DNA of 64,000 bases from Klebsiella pneumoniae (GTDB lineage: Bacteria > Pseudomonadota > Gammaproteobacteria > Pseudomonadales > UBA5518): positions 35,314 through 99,313 of the forward strand of contig CAMAXE010000005.1 in assembly GCA_945862145.1 (NCBI GenBank), written 5' to 3'. Shown here piece by piece: positions 8,521 through 17,455 of this stretch. Both the position numbers and the translations under genes were made by a program. Position 1 is the first letter of the stretch. Every line of letters begins with the position of its first letter. The notes beneath the pieces were generated by a model. It worked only from the letters and a program-made list of their open reading frames with translations, was not told where the DNA came from and did no database searches.

Positions 8521-9721
8521 GCAGAATGCTCTCCACCGGGGCGGTCTGTCGCGCCACTTCGGCTTCCACCAGAGCGGTGATCGCGGCACGAAAACGTGCT
8601 GCGGAAAACCGCGCTACGCTACCGGAAATGGCTTCGCGCTCGAAGGTCGCTTCAGCTGCCTCGAAACGCATCACGGCGCCGATGATCGAGTCCTCGTCCT
8701 GACGGTCGAACCCCACGCCGTTCACCCCCTCGAGCAGATAATCGCAGGCACCACCCCGGGCATAGGCAATGATGGGCGTGCCGCTCGCCATCGCCTCGAC
8801 GGGAACGATGCCGAAATCCTCGAGTCCGGGAAACAGCAAGGCACGCGCCCCCGCTAGCCAGCGACGAAAATCGGGGTCGCTGACACGGCCAGTGAACTCC
8901 ACCGTAGGACCTGCAACAGCCTGCAGCGCAGACAGTTGCTCGCCGGAACCCACCACTACCAGCCGTCGGCCCAGCCTGTTGGCCACCGCAACCGCCAGGT
9001 CCACACGCTTGTAGCCGACCAGCTCACCCGCGACGACATAGTACGGCGACGCCGACGGGGCTGCGGGTGACACATCAACGCCTGCCACAAGGTCGACGGG
9101 GGGCGCGACCACCACGCTCTGCCGGCCGTAGTACGACTCGATACGCCGCGCCACAAAACGCGAATTGGCAATGAAGCGATCGACCCGCACCGCGCTGGTC
9201 ACGTCCCAGATACGCAGGAACGGCGCCATCCATCCCAGCAGCCAACCGCGCATCGAACCGAGTTCGCGTCGATAGGCGGCCGACTGATCCCAGATGTAGC
9301 GCATGGGCGAGTGGCAATAGCAGAGGTGGACGGCATCGGGTCGCTTGATGATGCCCTTGGCGGGCCCTGATTCGGAACTGATGATCAGATCGTAAGCCTG
9401 CATGTCGAGGTCCTCGAGGGCCTTCGGCATCAGGGGCAGGTAGAGGCGGTAAAACCGACGGGCCCATGGCAGACGCCCGATGAAGGTCTGGTGGACCGTG
9501 ACCTGAGGAAGGTGCTTTCGCAGCAACTCGGGGTCTGCCACGTGGGTGTACACATCAGCACCGGGGAAAATCTCGAGGAGCTCGCGCACCACCCGCTCGC
9601 CACCGCGCCAGTTGACGAACCAGTAGTGCACGATGGCCACACGCAGCGCGGGCAGTGCCGGCAATGACGATCCCGGAGGCTCGACAGCGCCTGCGACGGC
9701 AGGATCGACGGAGTGGTTCAC
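8510..9721 (-). CDS. GT4 family glycosyltransferase (WbaZ/mannosyltransferase-like)
   Basis: A cytoplasmic GT-B retaining glycosyltransferase of about 403 residues. The N-terminal domain begins with RVAIVHYWFVNWRGGERVV. The donor domain carries the E-x7-E pattern in LEDFGIVPVEAMASGTPI. It presumably adds a hexose to a lipid-linked polysaccharide repeat. I chose the GTG at 9719-9721 because it overlaps the flippase stop as GTGA, a junction type used repeatedly in this cluster. An in-frame GTG four codons upstream (9733) is also possible, and neither has a strong ribosome site. It is the last gene of the minus-strand polysaccharide operon and converges on the RTX gene. Sugar and linkage are unknown. 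Confidence 0.88.
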   Translation of the reverse strand: MNHSVDPAVAGAVEPPGSSLPALPALRVAIVHYWFVNWRGGERVVRELLEIFPGADVYTHVADPELLRKHLPQVTVHQTFIGRLPWARRFYRLYLPLMPKALEDLDMQAYDLIISSESGPAKGIIKRPDAVHLCYCHSPMRYIWDQSAAYRRELGSMRGWLLGWMAPFLRIWDVTSAVRVDRFIANSRFVARRIESYYGRQSVVVAPPVDLVAGVDVSPAAPSASPYYVVAGELVGYKRVDLAVAVANRLGRRLVVVGSGEQLSALQAVAGPTVEFTGRVSDPDFRRWLAGARALLFPGLEDFGIVPVEAMASGTPIIAYARGGACDYLLEGVNGVGFDRQDEDSIIGAVMRFEAAEATFEREAISGSVARFSAARFRAAITALVEAEVARQTAPVESILPRE

Positions 9722-11040
9722 GCTGCTCGCCACAGGCGCAACAGATCGGCGTCAAGCCCTAGGCGCCGGCTACAGGCGCGGGAGACGAGCAACGACGCAG
9801 CGATAGTGCCCAACGAAAACGCTGCCGCTGCACCCCACGCGTCGATCCACGGGATCAGTGACGGGGCCGCGACCAGGGCAATCAGGCTGCCACAGAGAAA
9901 TGCACGGAAATTCTCTGCCTCGAAACCCGCCGCCGTGAGAATCAGGCCACCGTTGCCGAAGGCGAGCCGCAGGAGCTGTCCGAGGCCGAGCGCGACGAAG
10001 TACGCACGGCTCTGGGCCGCCGCTTCCCCGCCCGCCCATGCGAGCCAGGACAGCGGCACCACGGCGGCCGCGGCGACGATCGCGGCGGTGCCGAACCAGG
10101 ACAGTCGCATCGCAGACCGGAATTCCTTCTCGAATGCACGGCTGATGCGATCACCGCCCAGATGCTCTCGCACCGCCTGTCTCAGACCCGACATGCCGAT
10201 CAGCCCTGCCGGCACCACCAGCCAGTTCGCAAAGCGCTTGGCGAGTCCGTAGATGCCAATGCTCGCCGGTGATCCCAGCGCGCCCAGAATCCAGATGTCG
10301 ATGTTGCCCATCGCAAGCTGCAAACCTTGCGTCGACACGATGCTGCGACCGCGCTCCCACAGCGCGGCGCGGGTTTCGGCACCCGACAACGTAGGCGCAT
10401 CACCCGGCGCGGATCCGCGCAGGCCAGGCGCAAGCAGCACCAGCCCGATAACGACACCGACCCACTGCGAAGCCGCGTAACAGAGCAGCAGGGAGCGTGC
10501 ATCGTGCAAGCCGACCGACGAGTTACCGAGCGCCACGACGAACAGTCCGAATGCCGCGCTGGACACAAACCCCGTGCCACGCCCACTGAAGTAATTCGCC
10601 AGCTCTACGCTGACGGTGAGCCGCAGCAACTCGCTGATGTAACGGTAAAGGGCGAGGCCCAGCACGGCGAAACCGGCAATGGCAAGCGTCAGGTTATCGG
10701 GCAGGAATGCCGCCGGCAGGACCGCGACAGCCGCCAGCCCCAGCAGCGCCTGCACACACCACAGCGCGAGGATTATGGCGACACCGGAGACGAGCAGCGT
10801 AGCCGGCAGCGCCCTGCGCTCCTGCTCCGCCAGTGTGAAGCACGCGAGGTGATTGCCCCAGAGCGCGAGCACGCCGAGCGCGAACACCCAGGCCTCGGCA
10901 ATCACGTACTCCCCATAACCCGCCGCGCCAAGCCAGCGTATGGCCATCACATGGCTCAGGCTGGCCACTGCGAGCGAGCCCGTCCGCGCAATCGCGGCAT
11001 GCTTTATAGACCGCTCGAGTCGATGCGGGGGAACCGCCAC
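9718..11040 (-). CDS. polysaccharide flippase-like membrane protein (MOP/Wzx superfamily)
   Basis: A 440-residue integral membrane protein with about 12 predicted hydrophobic segments. An arginine-rich N-terminus leads into the first segments, as in Wzx/RfbX-type exporters of the MOP superfamily. Such proteins flip undecaprenyl-linked oligosaccharide units to the periplasmic face. It starts with a GTG preceded by GGGGG at a suitable spacing, and lies 12 bases from the beta-helix gene upstream. Sequence within this family is poorly conserved, so the assignment rests on topology, length and its place between glycosyltransferases and a Wzy/ligase-like gene. Confidence 0.8.
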   Translation of the reverse strand: MAVPPHRLERSIKHAAIARTGSLAVASLSHVMAIRWLGAAGYGEYVIAEAWVFALGVLALWGNHLACFTLAEQERRALPATLLVSGVAIILALWCVQALLGLAAVAVLPAAFLPDNLTLAIAGFAVLGLALYRYISELLRLTVSVELANYFSGRGTGFVSSAAFGLFVVALGNSSVGLHDARSLLLCYAASQWVGVVIGLVLLAPGLRGSAPGDAPTLSGAETRAALWERGRSIVSTQGLQLAMGNIDIWILGALGSPASIGIYGLAKRFANWLVVPAGLIGMSGLRQAVREHLGGDRISRAFEKEFRSAMRLSWFGTAAIVAAAAVVPLSWLAWAGGEAAAQSRAYFVALGLGQLLRLAFGNGGLILTAAGFEAENFRAFLCGSLIALVAAPSLIPWIDAWGAAAAFSLGTIAASLLVSRACSRRLGLDADLLRLWRAA

Positions 11041-11052
11041 GCGACCCCCGGG

Positions 11053-12237
11053 TCAGCCGAGAGTCATGGCGGGTTGGGCAATCGCCGCGCGCCCTTTTCC
11101 ACGTGAGAGATCCACGGGGCGACTGAAGAAAATACTCCCTTTGGGGATTGCCTCGTCGAAGTCAAAGAGTTTCGCTTTGCCACCGAATCGGCAGTCGATG
11201 AAGTCGATGCTCTCGATATGACCTTTCGCGGTCAGCGCGCTCTGCTTGCCGGTGTACTGGAAGTAGCACGATATGAAGGACACATCGCGCACCATGCCGC
11301 CTCCACTGCCGAAAGCGACGCAAGGCGCAGGTTTTCCTTTGGGCTGGATGGCATTGCAGCCGAAAAACGTCGTGCGGTCGGCGGCCTCGACATCGATGAC
11401 GGGTACGAGGGGATCTTCATGGGCTCCCCGCTCGAATTGCCCGCCCCAGACGGTCAGGCTCGCGACACGCTTAGGCCATTTGCTTCCCGCGAGCTTCAGC
11501 TGGGAACCGAGGTTCTTGTTGCAGTATGAATCGAAAAGCCGGCAATTGGCCGACTCGCGGGTATTGCTCGAGAACATGATGCCACCGCCAACGGCGGCCT
11601 TCCCGGGAGTGCCGTTGTGGTTGGCAGCGATGTTGTGCAGCGAGCACAGCCAACCGCCATCGATCCAGATACCCCAGCCCAGGTTCTCATGCACAACGAT
11701 CGAAGAAAGCACCACGTTGCCCGCGCGCTCGACATAGATTCCCGCGCCAGATTGTCCGCGGCCATCGATGGCGATACCACTGATCGACACACCACTCACG
11801 ACGGGCTTGACGCCGCCGATCCGGATCAAGGCATCGCCCTCGAAACCCTTGGATTTGAACAACACGCTGCCCGCGGTACGTTCGCCGCGGCAACTCTCGC
11901 CCACCATCACCAGACCCGGACGTGTGATCACGAGCGGCTGCTTGAAGCGGTATTTGCCGCGTGGGACCTGAAGGATGCCATCGCCACACGCATCCACCGC
12001 TTTCTGGAACGCGGCGCTGGAGTCGGTCTCACCGCTCGGATCGGCACCGAAGCGCAACACCGACAGGCCGAGCGCGCTAACAGGCGCGAATCCCGCGGGA
12101 ACTGGCGGGGGCTGTGGTGCCCCGGGCGGCACACCGGGATTAGCCGTGGCTGCGGCCAGAGTTGCCGCGCTCGCAATCGTGGCGGCGATGGTGGCACCAC
12201 CGCCGAGTAGCATTCTGCGTCGGTCGATAAGCGTCAT
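11053..12237 (-). CDS. secreted right-handed beta-helix protein (pectate-lyase superfamily)
   Basis: A protein of about 394 residues with a twin-arginine-like leader (IDRRRMLLGGGATIAATIAS) followed by an alanine-rich hydrophobic stretch. It continues into a Pectate_lyase_3-type opening, LRFGADPSGETDSSAAFQKA. Repeats containing IRIGGVKPVVSGVSISGIAI and VVLSSIVVHENLGWGIWIDG are typical of a parallel beta-helix. Enzymes of this fold in polysaccharide clusters trim, epimerise or lyse the polymer in the periplasm. No catalytic residues can be fixed. The ATG at 12237 is preferred over a TTG two codons earlier. It follows the glycosyltransferase gene by 11 bases. Confidence 0.8.
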   Translation of the reverse strand: MTLIDRRRMLLGGGATIAATIASAATLAAATANPGVPPGAPQPPPVPAGFAPVSALGLSVLRFGADPSGETDSSAAFQKAVDACGDGILQVPRGKYRFKQPLVITRPGLVMVGESCRGERTAGSVLFKSKGFEGDALIRIGGVKPVVSGVSISGIAIDGRGQSGAGIYVERAGNVVLSSIVVHENLGWGIWIDGGWLCSLHNIAANHNGTPGKAAVGGGIMFSSNTRESANCRLFDSYCNKNLGSQLKLAGSKWPKRVASLTVWGGQFERGAHEDPLVPVIDVEAADRTTFFGCNAIQPKGKPAPCVAFGSGGGMVRDVSFISCYFQYTGKQSALTAKGHIESIDFIDCRFGGKAKLFDFDEAIPKGSIFFSRPVDLSRGKGRAAIAQPAMTLG

Positions 12238-12248
12238 GGTCAAGGGTC

Positions 12249-13382
12249 CTAGTGTTCGGTTTCCAGACAGGCCCGGTAGGCATGCAGAGTCTGTTGCAGC
12301 ATTGTTTCAAGCGAGTAACAACTGCCGATGCAGTCGCGGGCGGCAGCCCCTGCACCCGCACGGAGAGCCGGATCATGCAGCCGCTGCAGTGCGGCAGCCG
12401 CCGCCGCGGGCCGCTCGAGCGCGTAGCCCTGCGCGCCCTGCGCGCAGGCTGCGAGGATGTCGCCATGGCCGTCGACCTCGCTCAGTACAACAGGCAGGCC
12501 AAGTCCCATTGCCTCCAGCACCGAGAGCGGGAGTCCCTCCCAGCGCGAACAGGAAAAGAACACGTCGCTGCTGGCAAGCGCAGCCCCCAAATAAGGCACC
12601 GTGCCGTGCAGCCGCACCATCGGCCTGAGCCCCGTCTCGTTGAGAGCCGCCTCGAATCGCGAACGCTCGGGGCCGTCACCGAACACATCGACAGCAAAAC
12701 TGTCCCGCCCGGCATCCAGTGCCGCGAGCGCCGCCACCACGGCAAGCAGGCCCTCGGGATTTTTCTGGCGATTGAAACGGCTAACCGTGGCGATGCGCAG
12801 TGGCGCGCCGGCCTGCCGCTGCAACCCGCGCGGTTTGACGGGCATTTCTACGCCATTGCGGATCACGACCGAGCGGCACCGAGCGAGACCGAGCCGACGC
12901 GCCGCACGACTCTCGTCCGCGGAGACGAATACGCTGAGCGCGGTACGCCGCTCGAGAGCGCGTTGCAGCAAGATCAGCCCGTAGCGGCGCAGGCCCGGAG
13001 CATGGCCACCGAAATGGAGCCCGTGGTGGGTATGGATGATCGGCACACCGCCGGGCCCACACAGGCGTGCGAGGATGCCGGCACCGTGTCCGTGGGAGTG
13101 CAGGATCACCGCGCCACGCACACGAATGAACTCTCGCAGCCGCAGCAGATCCGCAGGGCGCAGGCTGCGGCTGCCGATGGCAAGCATGTTTGCTTCGCCA
13201 ACGACCTCTGCATAGCGCGCCCAATAAGGCGCCTCGCGCGGGCACGCGACCAGGAATACACACTGCTCCCGCAGGCCGCGGAGGAGCTGATGCACATGCT
13301 CCGGACCACCACCGACATCCGCACGAGCGGACACCAGCGCAACGCAGGGGCGAGTGTTGCCAGACCCGCTCACCGTGCTCAC
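12249..13382 (-). CDS. GT4 family glycosyltransferase
   Basis: A 377-residue GT-B fold enzyme. The N-terminal half has the glycine-rich acceptor motif VSARADVGGGPEHVHQLL and HTHHGLHFGG. The C-terminal half has ATVSRFNRQKNPEGLL and the E-x7-E donor motif in RWEGLPLSVLEAMGLGLPVV. It starts at a GTG that overlaps the ligase/polymerase stop (GTGA at 13379-13382). Its role is addition of one sugar of the polysaccharide repeat. Donor and acceptor are not evident. Confidence 0.9.
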   Translation of the reverse strand: MSTVSGSGNTRPCVALVSARADVGGGPEHVHQLLRGLREQCVFLVACPREAPYWARYAEVVGEANMLAIGSRSLRPADLLRLREFIRVRGAVILHSHGHGAGILARLCGPGGVPIIHTHHGLHFGGHAPGLRRYGLILLQRALERRTALSVFVSADESRAARRLGLARCRSVVIRNGVEMPVKPRGLQRQAGAPLRIATVSRFNRQKNPEGLLAVVAALAALDAGRDSFAVDVFGDGPERSRFEAALNETGLRPMVRLHGTVPYLGAALASSDVFFSCSRWEGLPLSVLEAMGLGLPVVLSEVDGHGDILAACAQGAQGYALERPAAAAAALQRLHDPALRAGAGAAARDCIGSCYSLETMLQQTLHAYRACLETEH

Positions 13383-14662
13383 GGCCCGGGTTCCGCAGGC
13401 TGCGCGCTACGCAAGCGGAACGCTATCGCCACCAACACGAGAAACGTGGGTGCGCTCAGGAACATGGTGAAGGTATCGGAAAACGCCATGCGCGCCAGTT
13501 CCCCCATGACCACGCCTGCCGCTGCCGCGCGAAAGCGGTTGACCACCACATCGGAGGTACGGCGCAGCAACCCCCACACTATCAGCGCCCACATCGCCAG
13601 ATAGCTGGCGATGCCAAGCAGTCCGAGCTCGAGGAAGATCCGCAGAAACGTGTTGTCGACCTGCAGACCCGTGATATCCGTGGTTCGTTTGTAGCCGATG
13701 CCAAAGGGATTCCACTGCGTGATGCGAATGAGGTCATACCAGTGCGAATAACGCCGTGACTCGACAAGCAGGGTTGGATCGCCCGCCAGCCCGAAACGGG
13801 TCAGCACAGCGCCGAGGAACTCGGGGTCCATCACCCGCGTCAAGGCCCACGCCGCCGCGGCGCCCATCAGGACCGCCAGCATCAGCACCGCGAGACTGCG
13901 CATGATGGCTCGCGGCTCCACGCGAACGCTGAAAATGATGGCGAACAGCACGGATGCGCCGATTTGCAGCAAGGAGGCGCGCGAAGCGGTGGCGAGCACG
14001 CCATAGAGCAAGAGCGCAATCGTGATGCCGACCTGCAGCAGGTTCAATCGCGCGAGCGCAAGCCAGCGGATCAGCAACGCACTCATCGCCCAGCCGGTGA
14101 CCAAATGGGAAAATCCGCCGGAATTCCCCAACAGGCCGCCGGCCCGCAGGACTGACTCGGCGCTACCGGCGATCCACAGGCGCTGCTGGTGCTCCCGCAC
14201 AACCCCTTCGCTCCAGAAGACCGAGAACCCCAGCAGGACGCCAGCCAGCCCGAACCACCAGGCGATCTTCAGCGCGCGCTCGGCGGCCGCCAGATCCCAT
14301 GGCAGCGCAAGGGCGAGCACGAACGGCGCGTAGATCGCGCAGAGTCGGTAGACGCGCAAGGTCTCGGTGACAGGCTTCGGCGCCAGCGGGATGAGCAAAA
14401 TGGCACTGGCCAGGAAGGCGCCGAGGAACAGCAGCACGGCACTGCGCGGCACGGTGCGTCGGTAGAGCAACAGCAGGCCTATCGGGAACAGCGCACAGTC
14501 GACCAAAGACGCGTTTTCGCCAGCGCCGATCGGAATTGCCACCAACGGCACCAGCATCAGGACGATATAGATCACCCATCGATGCAGTGATGTCGCGTCG
14601 TGCGCAAACGTGCCAGCGGATGCGGAGAACCCCGGCTTGCGCACACTCAGGAGGCTTCGCAT
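13379..14662 (-). CDS. O-antigen ligase / Wzy-type polymerase family membrane protein
   Basis: A 427-residue polytopic membrane protein with about ten to twelve hydrophobic segments. It has a large periplasmic loop around VESRRYSHWYDLIRITQWNPFGIGYKRTT, characteristic of the Wzy_C/O-antigen ligase family. It would polymerise repeat units or ligate them in the periplasm. The start is set by AAAGGAGATGCT directly before the ATG at 14660-14662, and this start overlaps the upstream sulfotransferase by 16 bases. Polymerase and ligase cannot be told apart by sequence. The presence of Wzc- and Wza-like genes favours a Wzy-type polymerase. Confidence 0.85.
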   Translation of the reverse strand: MRSLLSVRKPGFSASAGTFAHDATSLHRWVIYIVLMLVPLVAIPIGAGENASLVDCALFPIGLLLLYRRTVPRSAVLLFLGAFLASAILLIPLAPKPVTETLRVYRLCAIYAPFVLALALPWDLAAAERALKIAWWFGLAGVLLGFSVFWSEGVVREHQQRLWIAGSAESVLRAGGLLGNSGGFSHLVTGWAMSALLIRWLALARLNLLQVGITIALLLYGVLATASRASLLQIGASVLFAIIFSVRVEPRAIMRSLAVLMLAVLMGAAAAWALTRVMDPEFLGAVLTRFGLAGDPTLLVESRRYSHWYDLIRITQWNPFGIGYKRTTDITGLQVDNTFLRIFLELGLLGIASYLAMWALIVWGLLRRTSDVVVNRFRAAAAGVVMGELARMAFSDTFTMFLSAPTFLVLVAIAFRLRSAQPAEPGP

Positions 14663-15582
14663 AGCATCTCCTTTGACCGCCACAGCGGCAGGCTCCAGCC
14701 GAGCAGTGTCTCAAGCTGCCCGATATCGGCCGCGAAAAAACGCCGTAACTCAGCGTCGAAGCCAGGCGCGAGCCGCGCTCGCGACGCCGGGCGCCGCAGT
14801 CGTGCCTTGAGCGATTCAACGAGTGGTATCCGATAGCGCCTGAGACCGGCACGCAGGGCGTCAACGGGAGCCCGCAGCAAGGGTGGCGGATGGAAGACAA
14901 ATCGCGCGAGTGCAGGGAAACGGTGGCCATGCGCCGCATTTGCGACGGGAAAGTCCTTCCTCCCGTCGGGCGGCAGATCCAGAAACTCCTGCACCCGCAC
15001 CCAGACTGCGGCCATGTCGCTACGAAAATCCTCGAAGCGCAGGAACAGCACGGCGCTGCGCTGCACCGTGCCAAGCAGTCGCGTGACCTGTTCGCCGAAT
15101 TGCGCGAGCGCTCCGTACTGCAGGAACTGCGGCGACCAGCAGCCACGCGGCAAGTCCTGCCCGAGCAGTCGTGCTCCCTGCAACCGCCATGCGGCCTCGA
15201 AGTCCAGCACCGTCTCGTTGCCCGCGAAAACCTGCTCCATGTGGAAGGCATGCGCGACCTCGACCGGATCACGCAGCATCACGATGAACCGGGCCTGCGG
15301 GCAGTAATCGAGAATCCGTCCTGCGGCCTCCTGCGAGCAAAGATAGTTGGTGGACGCTTCAGCCACCACGGCATGGTCCTTCCCGGCACTGGCAAACAGG
15401 CGGTGATAATCGTCAAGCGACCGGATCCCCAGACGTGGCGCCAGTCCGGGAAAATCGCCCGACCAGAAAAACGGTTCCTTCGGGTTGCAGACGAAGGCCG
15501 CCGGATGCGCCGACAGATAGCTCGCCAGCGCGGTGGTGCCCGATTTTGGCGCGCCAATGATGAAGGTATTGGGTTGTCTCAT
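14647..15582 (-). CDS. PAPS-dependent sulfotransferase 1
   Basis: A 311-residue sulfotransferase. The 5'-phosphosulfate loop is FIIGAPKSGTTALASYL near residue 8, and the 3'-phosphate-binding segment is VMLRDPVEVAHAFHM. Such enzymes move sulfate from PAPS to hydroxyls of carbohydrates. It is the first of three sulfotransferase genes in a row, and its ATG overlaps the stop of the next one as ATGA (15579-15582). It resembles sulfotransferase 2 along its whole length (GAPK-GTTA, LRDPVEVA, a shared PLLRAPVDALRAGLRR-like region), which suggests duplication. Substrate is inferred to be the polysaccharide made by this cluster. Confidence 0.88.
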   Translation of the reverse strand: MRQPNTFIIGAPKSGTTALASYLSAHPAAFVCNPKEPFFWSGDFPGLAPRLGIRSLDDYHRLFASAGKDHAVVAEASTNYLCSQEAAGRILDYCPQARFIVMLRDPVEVAHAFHMEQVFAGNETVLDFEAAWRLQGARLLGQDLPRGCWSPQFLQYGALAQFGEQVTRLLGTVQRSAVLFLRFEDFRSDMAAVWVRVQEFLDLPPDGRKDFPVANAAHGHRFPALARFVFHPPPLLRAPVDALRAGLRRYRIPLVESLKARLRRPASRARLAPGFDAELRRFFAADIGQLETLLGWSLPLWRSKEMLCEAS

Positions 15583-16526
15583 AGGCCGCCCCCGGGCGCG
15601 CGAGCGGCCGGCTTTCCGGCTCGCCAGTCCGCAAGGTCCCAGCCGAGCAGGCTCTCTATTTCACGCACATGCGGCGCGAAGTATTCGACCAGCTCGGCGC
15701 GCAGTCGTGGCTCGATCTGCGAGCGGCTGCGTGCCTTGAACATGCGCTGCCTCAACGCCTCGACCGCGGGATAGCGCCTGAGAATCAGGTGCCGGCGCAG
15801 CGCTCGCACCGGGGCACGAACCAGGGCTGGCGGATCGTGGAACAGGCGGGCAAACACAGGAAACCGGTAATCCCTCGCTGGCCCCACCACCGGGAAGGCA
15901 GTGCGCCCGTCATGCTCGATGCCGAGAAAGCCAAGTACCTCGGCATAGGTCCCCGCAGCGTCGGCCTTGAAGCTCTCGTAGCGGATGAAATGGATGGACT
16001 GCCGCGGCGCGGTCTCGAGCAGGCGGCGGACCTGCGGACCGAAGCCGGCGACCTCGCCGTACTGCAGCATCACGGGACCGGGACAGTTGGCCGGGACACG
16101 CTCACCGCTGCGACGCAGTTCCTGCAGGCGCCAGGCCGTTTCGAAATCTCCGACGTCCTCGTGAAACATCAGGAGTTTCTGCATGTGGTAGGCGTAGGCG
16201 ACCTCGACCGGATCGCGCAGCATCACGATCAGTTTCGCACCAGGGCAGTTGGCGAGGATATTGGCCACGGCACGGGTGGAGCTCAAGTACATGGTGGAGG
16301 CCTCGCCCACCACCGGCTGCTGTTGAGTAGCCGCGGAAAAAAGGCTGAGGTACTGCTCGCGTGAATGCAGCCCGTTGCGCTCGGCCAGCCATCCGAAGTC
16401 CGTGGCCCAGTAGCCGGGCTCCTTAAGTTTGCTGAAAAACACGCCGGGGTGTTCACTGAGGTAGCGCGCCATTGCGGTGGTGCCGCACTTGGGCGCACCG
16501 AGGATGAAGGTATTCGGCAGGCGCAT
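15579..16526 (-). CDS. PAPS-dependent sulfotransferase 2
   Basis: A 315-residue sulfotransferase with the 5'-phosphosulfate loop FILGAPKCGTTAMARYL and the 3'-phosphate segment VMLRDPVEVAYAYHM. It is the closest relative of the downstream sulfotransferase 1. Both share the order of motifs and a C-terminal helix ending in IESLLGWDLADW versus LETLLGWSLPLW. The start ATG shares one base with the stop of sulfotransferase 3 (TGATG at 16524-16528). Substrate position on the polymer is unknown. Confidence 0.88.
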   Translation of the reverse strand: MRLPNTFILGAPKCGTTAMARYLSEHPGVFFSKLKEPGYWATDFGWLAERNGLHSREQYLSLFSAATQQQPVVGEASTMYLSSTRAVANILANCPGAKLIVMLRDPVEVAYAYHMQKLLMFHEDVGDFETAWRLQELRRSGERVPANCPGPVMLQYGEVAGFGPQVRRLLETAPRQSIHFIRYESFKADAAGTYAEVLGFLGIEHDGRTAFPVVGPARDYRFPVFARLFHDPPALVRAPVRALRRHLILRRYPAVEALRQRMFKARSRSQIEPRLRAELVEYFAPHVREIESLLGWDLADWRAGKPAARAPGGGL

Positions 16527-17455
16527 CAGGCCGCCGCCGTGCCGCAGTGTCCATACCAGCGCTCGGTGAGGCGCGTCCCGACCGCACTGTCCAGCGCCCG
16601 CAACTCTGGCTCGGCGATGGCGCGGATACGCTCGCGGGATTCAGCCGAAAAACCCGGTCGTTCAACAGGCAGCAGCGGTTTGTAGAGCAGTGCCTGCACC
16701 AGCGGCTGGCGCTTCACCACCGCGATCAGACGCTGACCACCCCGGGTCTTCAGATACCCGGACACCCGATTGACCAACAGCGCCAGCGTACTCGAGCGCG
16801 GGCTGGCCGCCGCGTTGGAGCGGCCCAGAAGGCGCGGCGGCAAGTCAAGCGGCGCGACGTCGAGGAAACGACACACCTCGCTGAAAAACATGCCGGGGGC
16901 ATCACGCAGGTCATCGAAACAGCCGACGAAGATATTCTCGCGGCCCATGGCCTCGAGAAAGGGTCGCAGCAGACTCATGTAGCGCACGCTGTCCTGCTCG
17001 AAACACTGCTCGACCCACGCATCCGGCGTGCCGTCGAAACGCCCGTTGCGCCGGGAAAACAGATACCAGGACAGCGCGTAATCCTCCGGCCTGCGAAAGA
17101 CCGTGATGCAGCGCGTGGGCCCGAGAGCCTCCAGGATCCGCCGGGCAACTTCGGGGTGACGCAGGTAACGATGCGCTATTTCTCCGACCGCCTGCGCTTG
17201 CGTGTCGGGGAAGAACTCCTCATACCAGGCGAGGCCACGCTGGGGGTTCAAGTCAAAGAAATTGGTTTCCTTGACCTCTGTGACGTAGACATCCGGGTGC
17301 CACTGCAGCGCCTCGAACAGCCAGGTCGATCCCGCTTTTCCCGTACCGATATAAAGGAAATTTGGCTTCACTGTCCGCGGGGCTCCCGGTGCGCACTGAG
17401 CTCTGGCAACGCTCTTTCTAGGTGTAACGGTTGATCCGGAATCCCTTGTAGCCAT
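16526..17455 (-). CDS. PAPS-dependent sulfotransferase 3
   Basis: A sulfotransferase of up to 309 residues. The PAPS motif is FLYIGTGKAGSTWLFEAL and the 3'-phosphate segment is TVFRRPEDYALSWYL. It is distinct from the other two and resembles heparan-type or capsule sulfotransferases. From the ATG at 17455 it would overlap the Wzc gene by 38 bases and carry a polar 30-residue leader. A GTG at 17371 would start right before the conserved strand but has no visible ribosome site, so the start is uncertain. A third unrelated sulfotransferase implies sulfation at more than one position. Confidence 0.85.
   Translation of the reverse strand: MATRDSGSTVTPRKSVARAQCAPGAPRTVKPNFLYIGTGKAGSTWLFEALQWHPDVYVTEVKETNFFDLNPQRGLAWYEEFFPDTQAQAVGEIAHRYLRHPEVARRILEALGPTRCITVFRRPEDYALSWYLFSRRNGRFDGTPDAWVEQCFEQDSVRYMSLLRPFLEAMGRENIFVGCFDDLRDAPGMFFSEVCRFLDVAPLDLPPRLLGRSNAAASPRSSTLALLVNRVSGYLKTRGGQRLIAVVKRQPLVQALLYKPLLPVERPGFSAESRERIRAIAEPELRALDSAVGTRLTERWYGHCGTAAA

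Noticed and set aside
14663..14683. Earlier GTG start for the O-antigen ligase gene
   Set aside because: A strong AAAGGAG site is positioned for the ATG at 14662, and the GTG itself lacks one.
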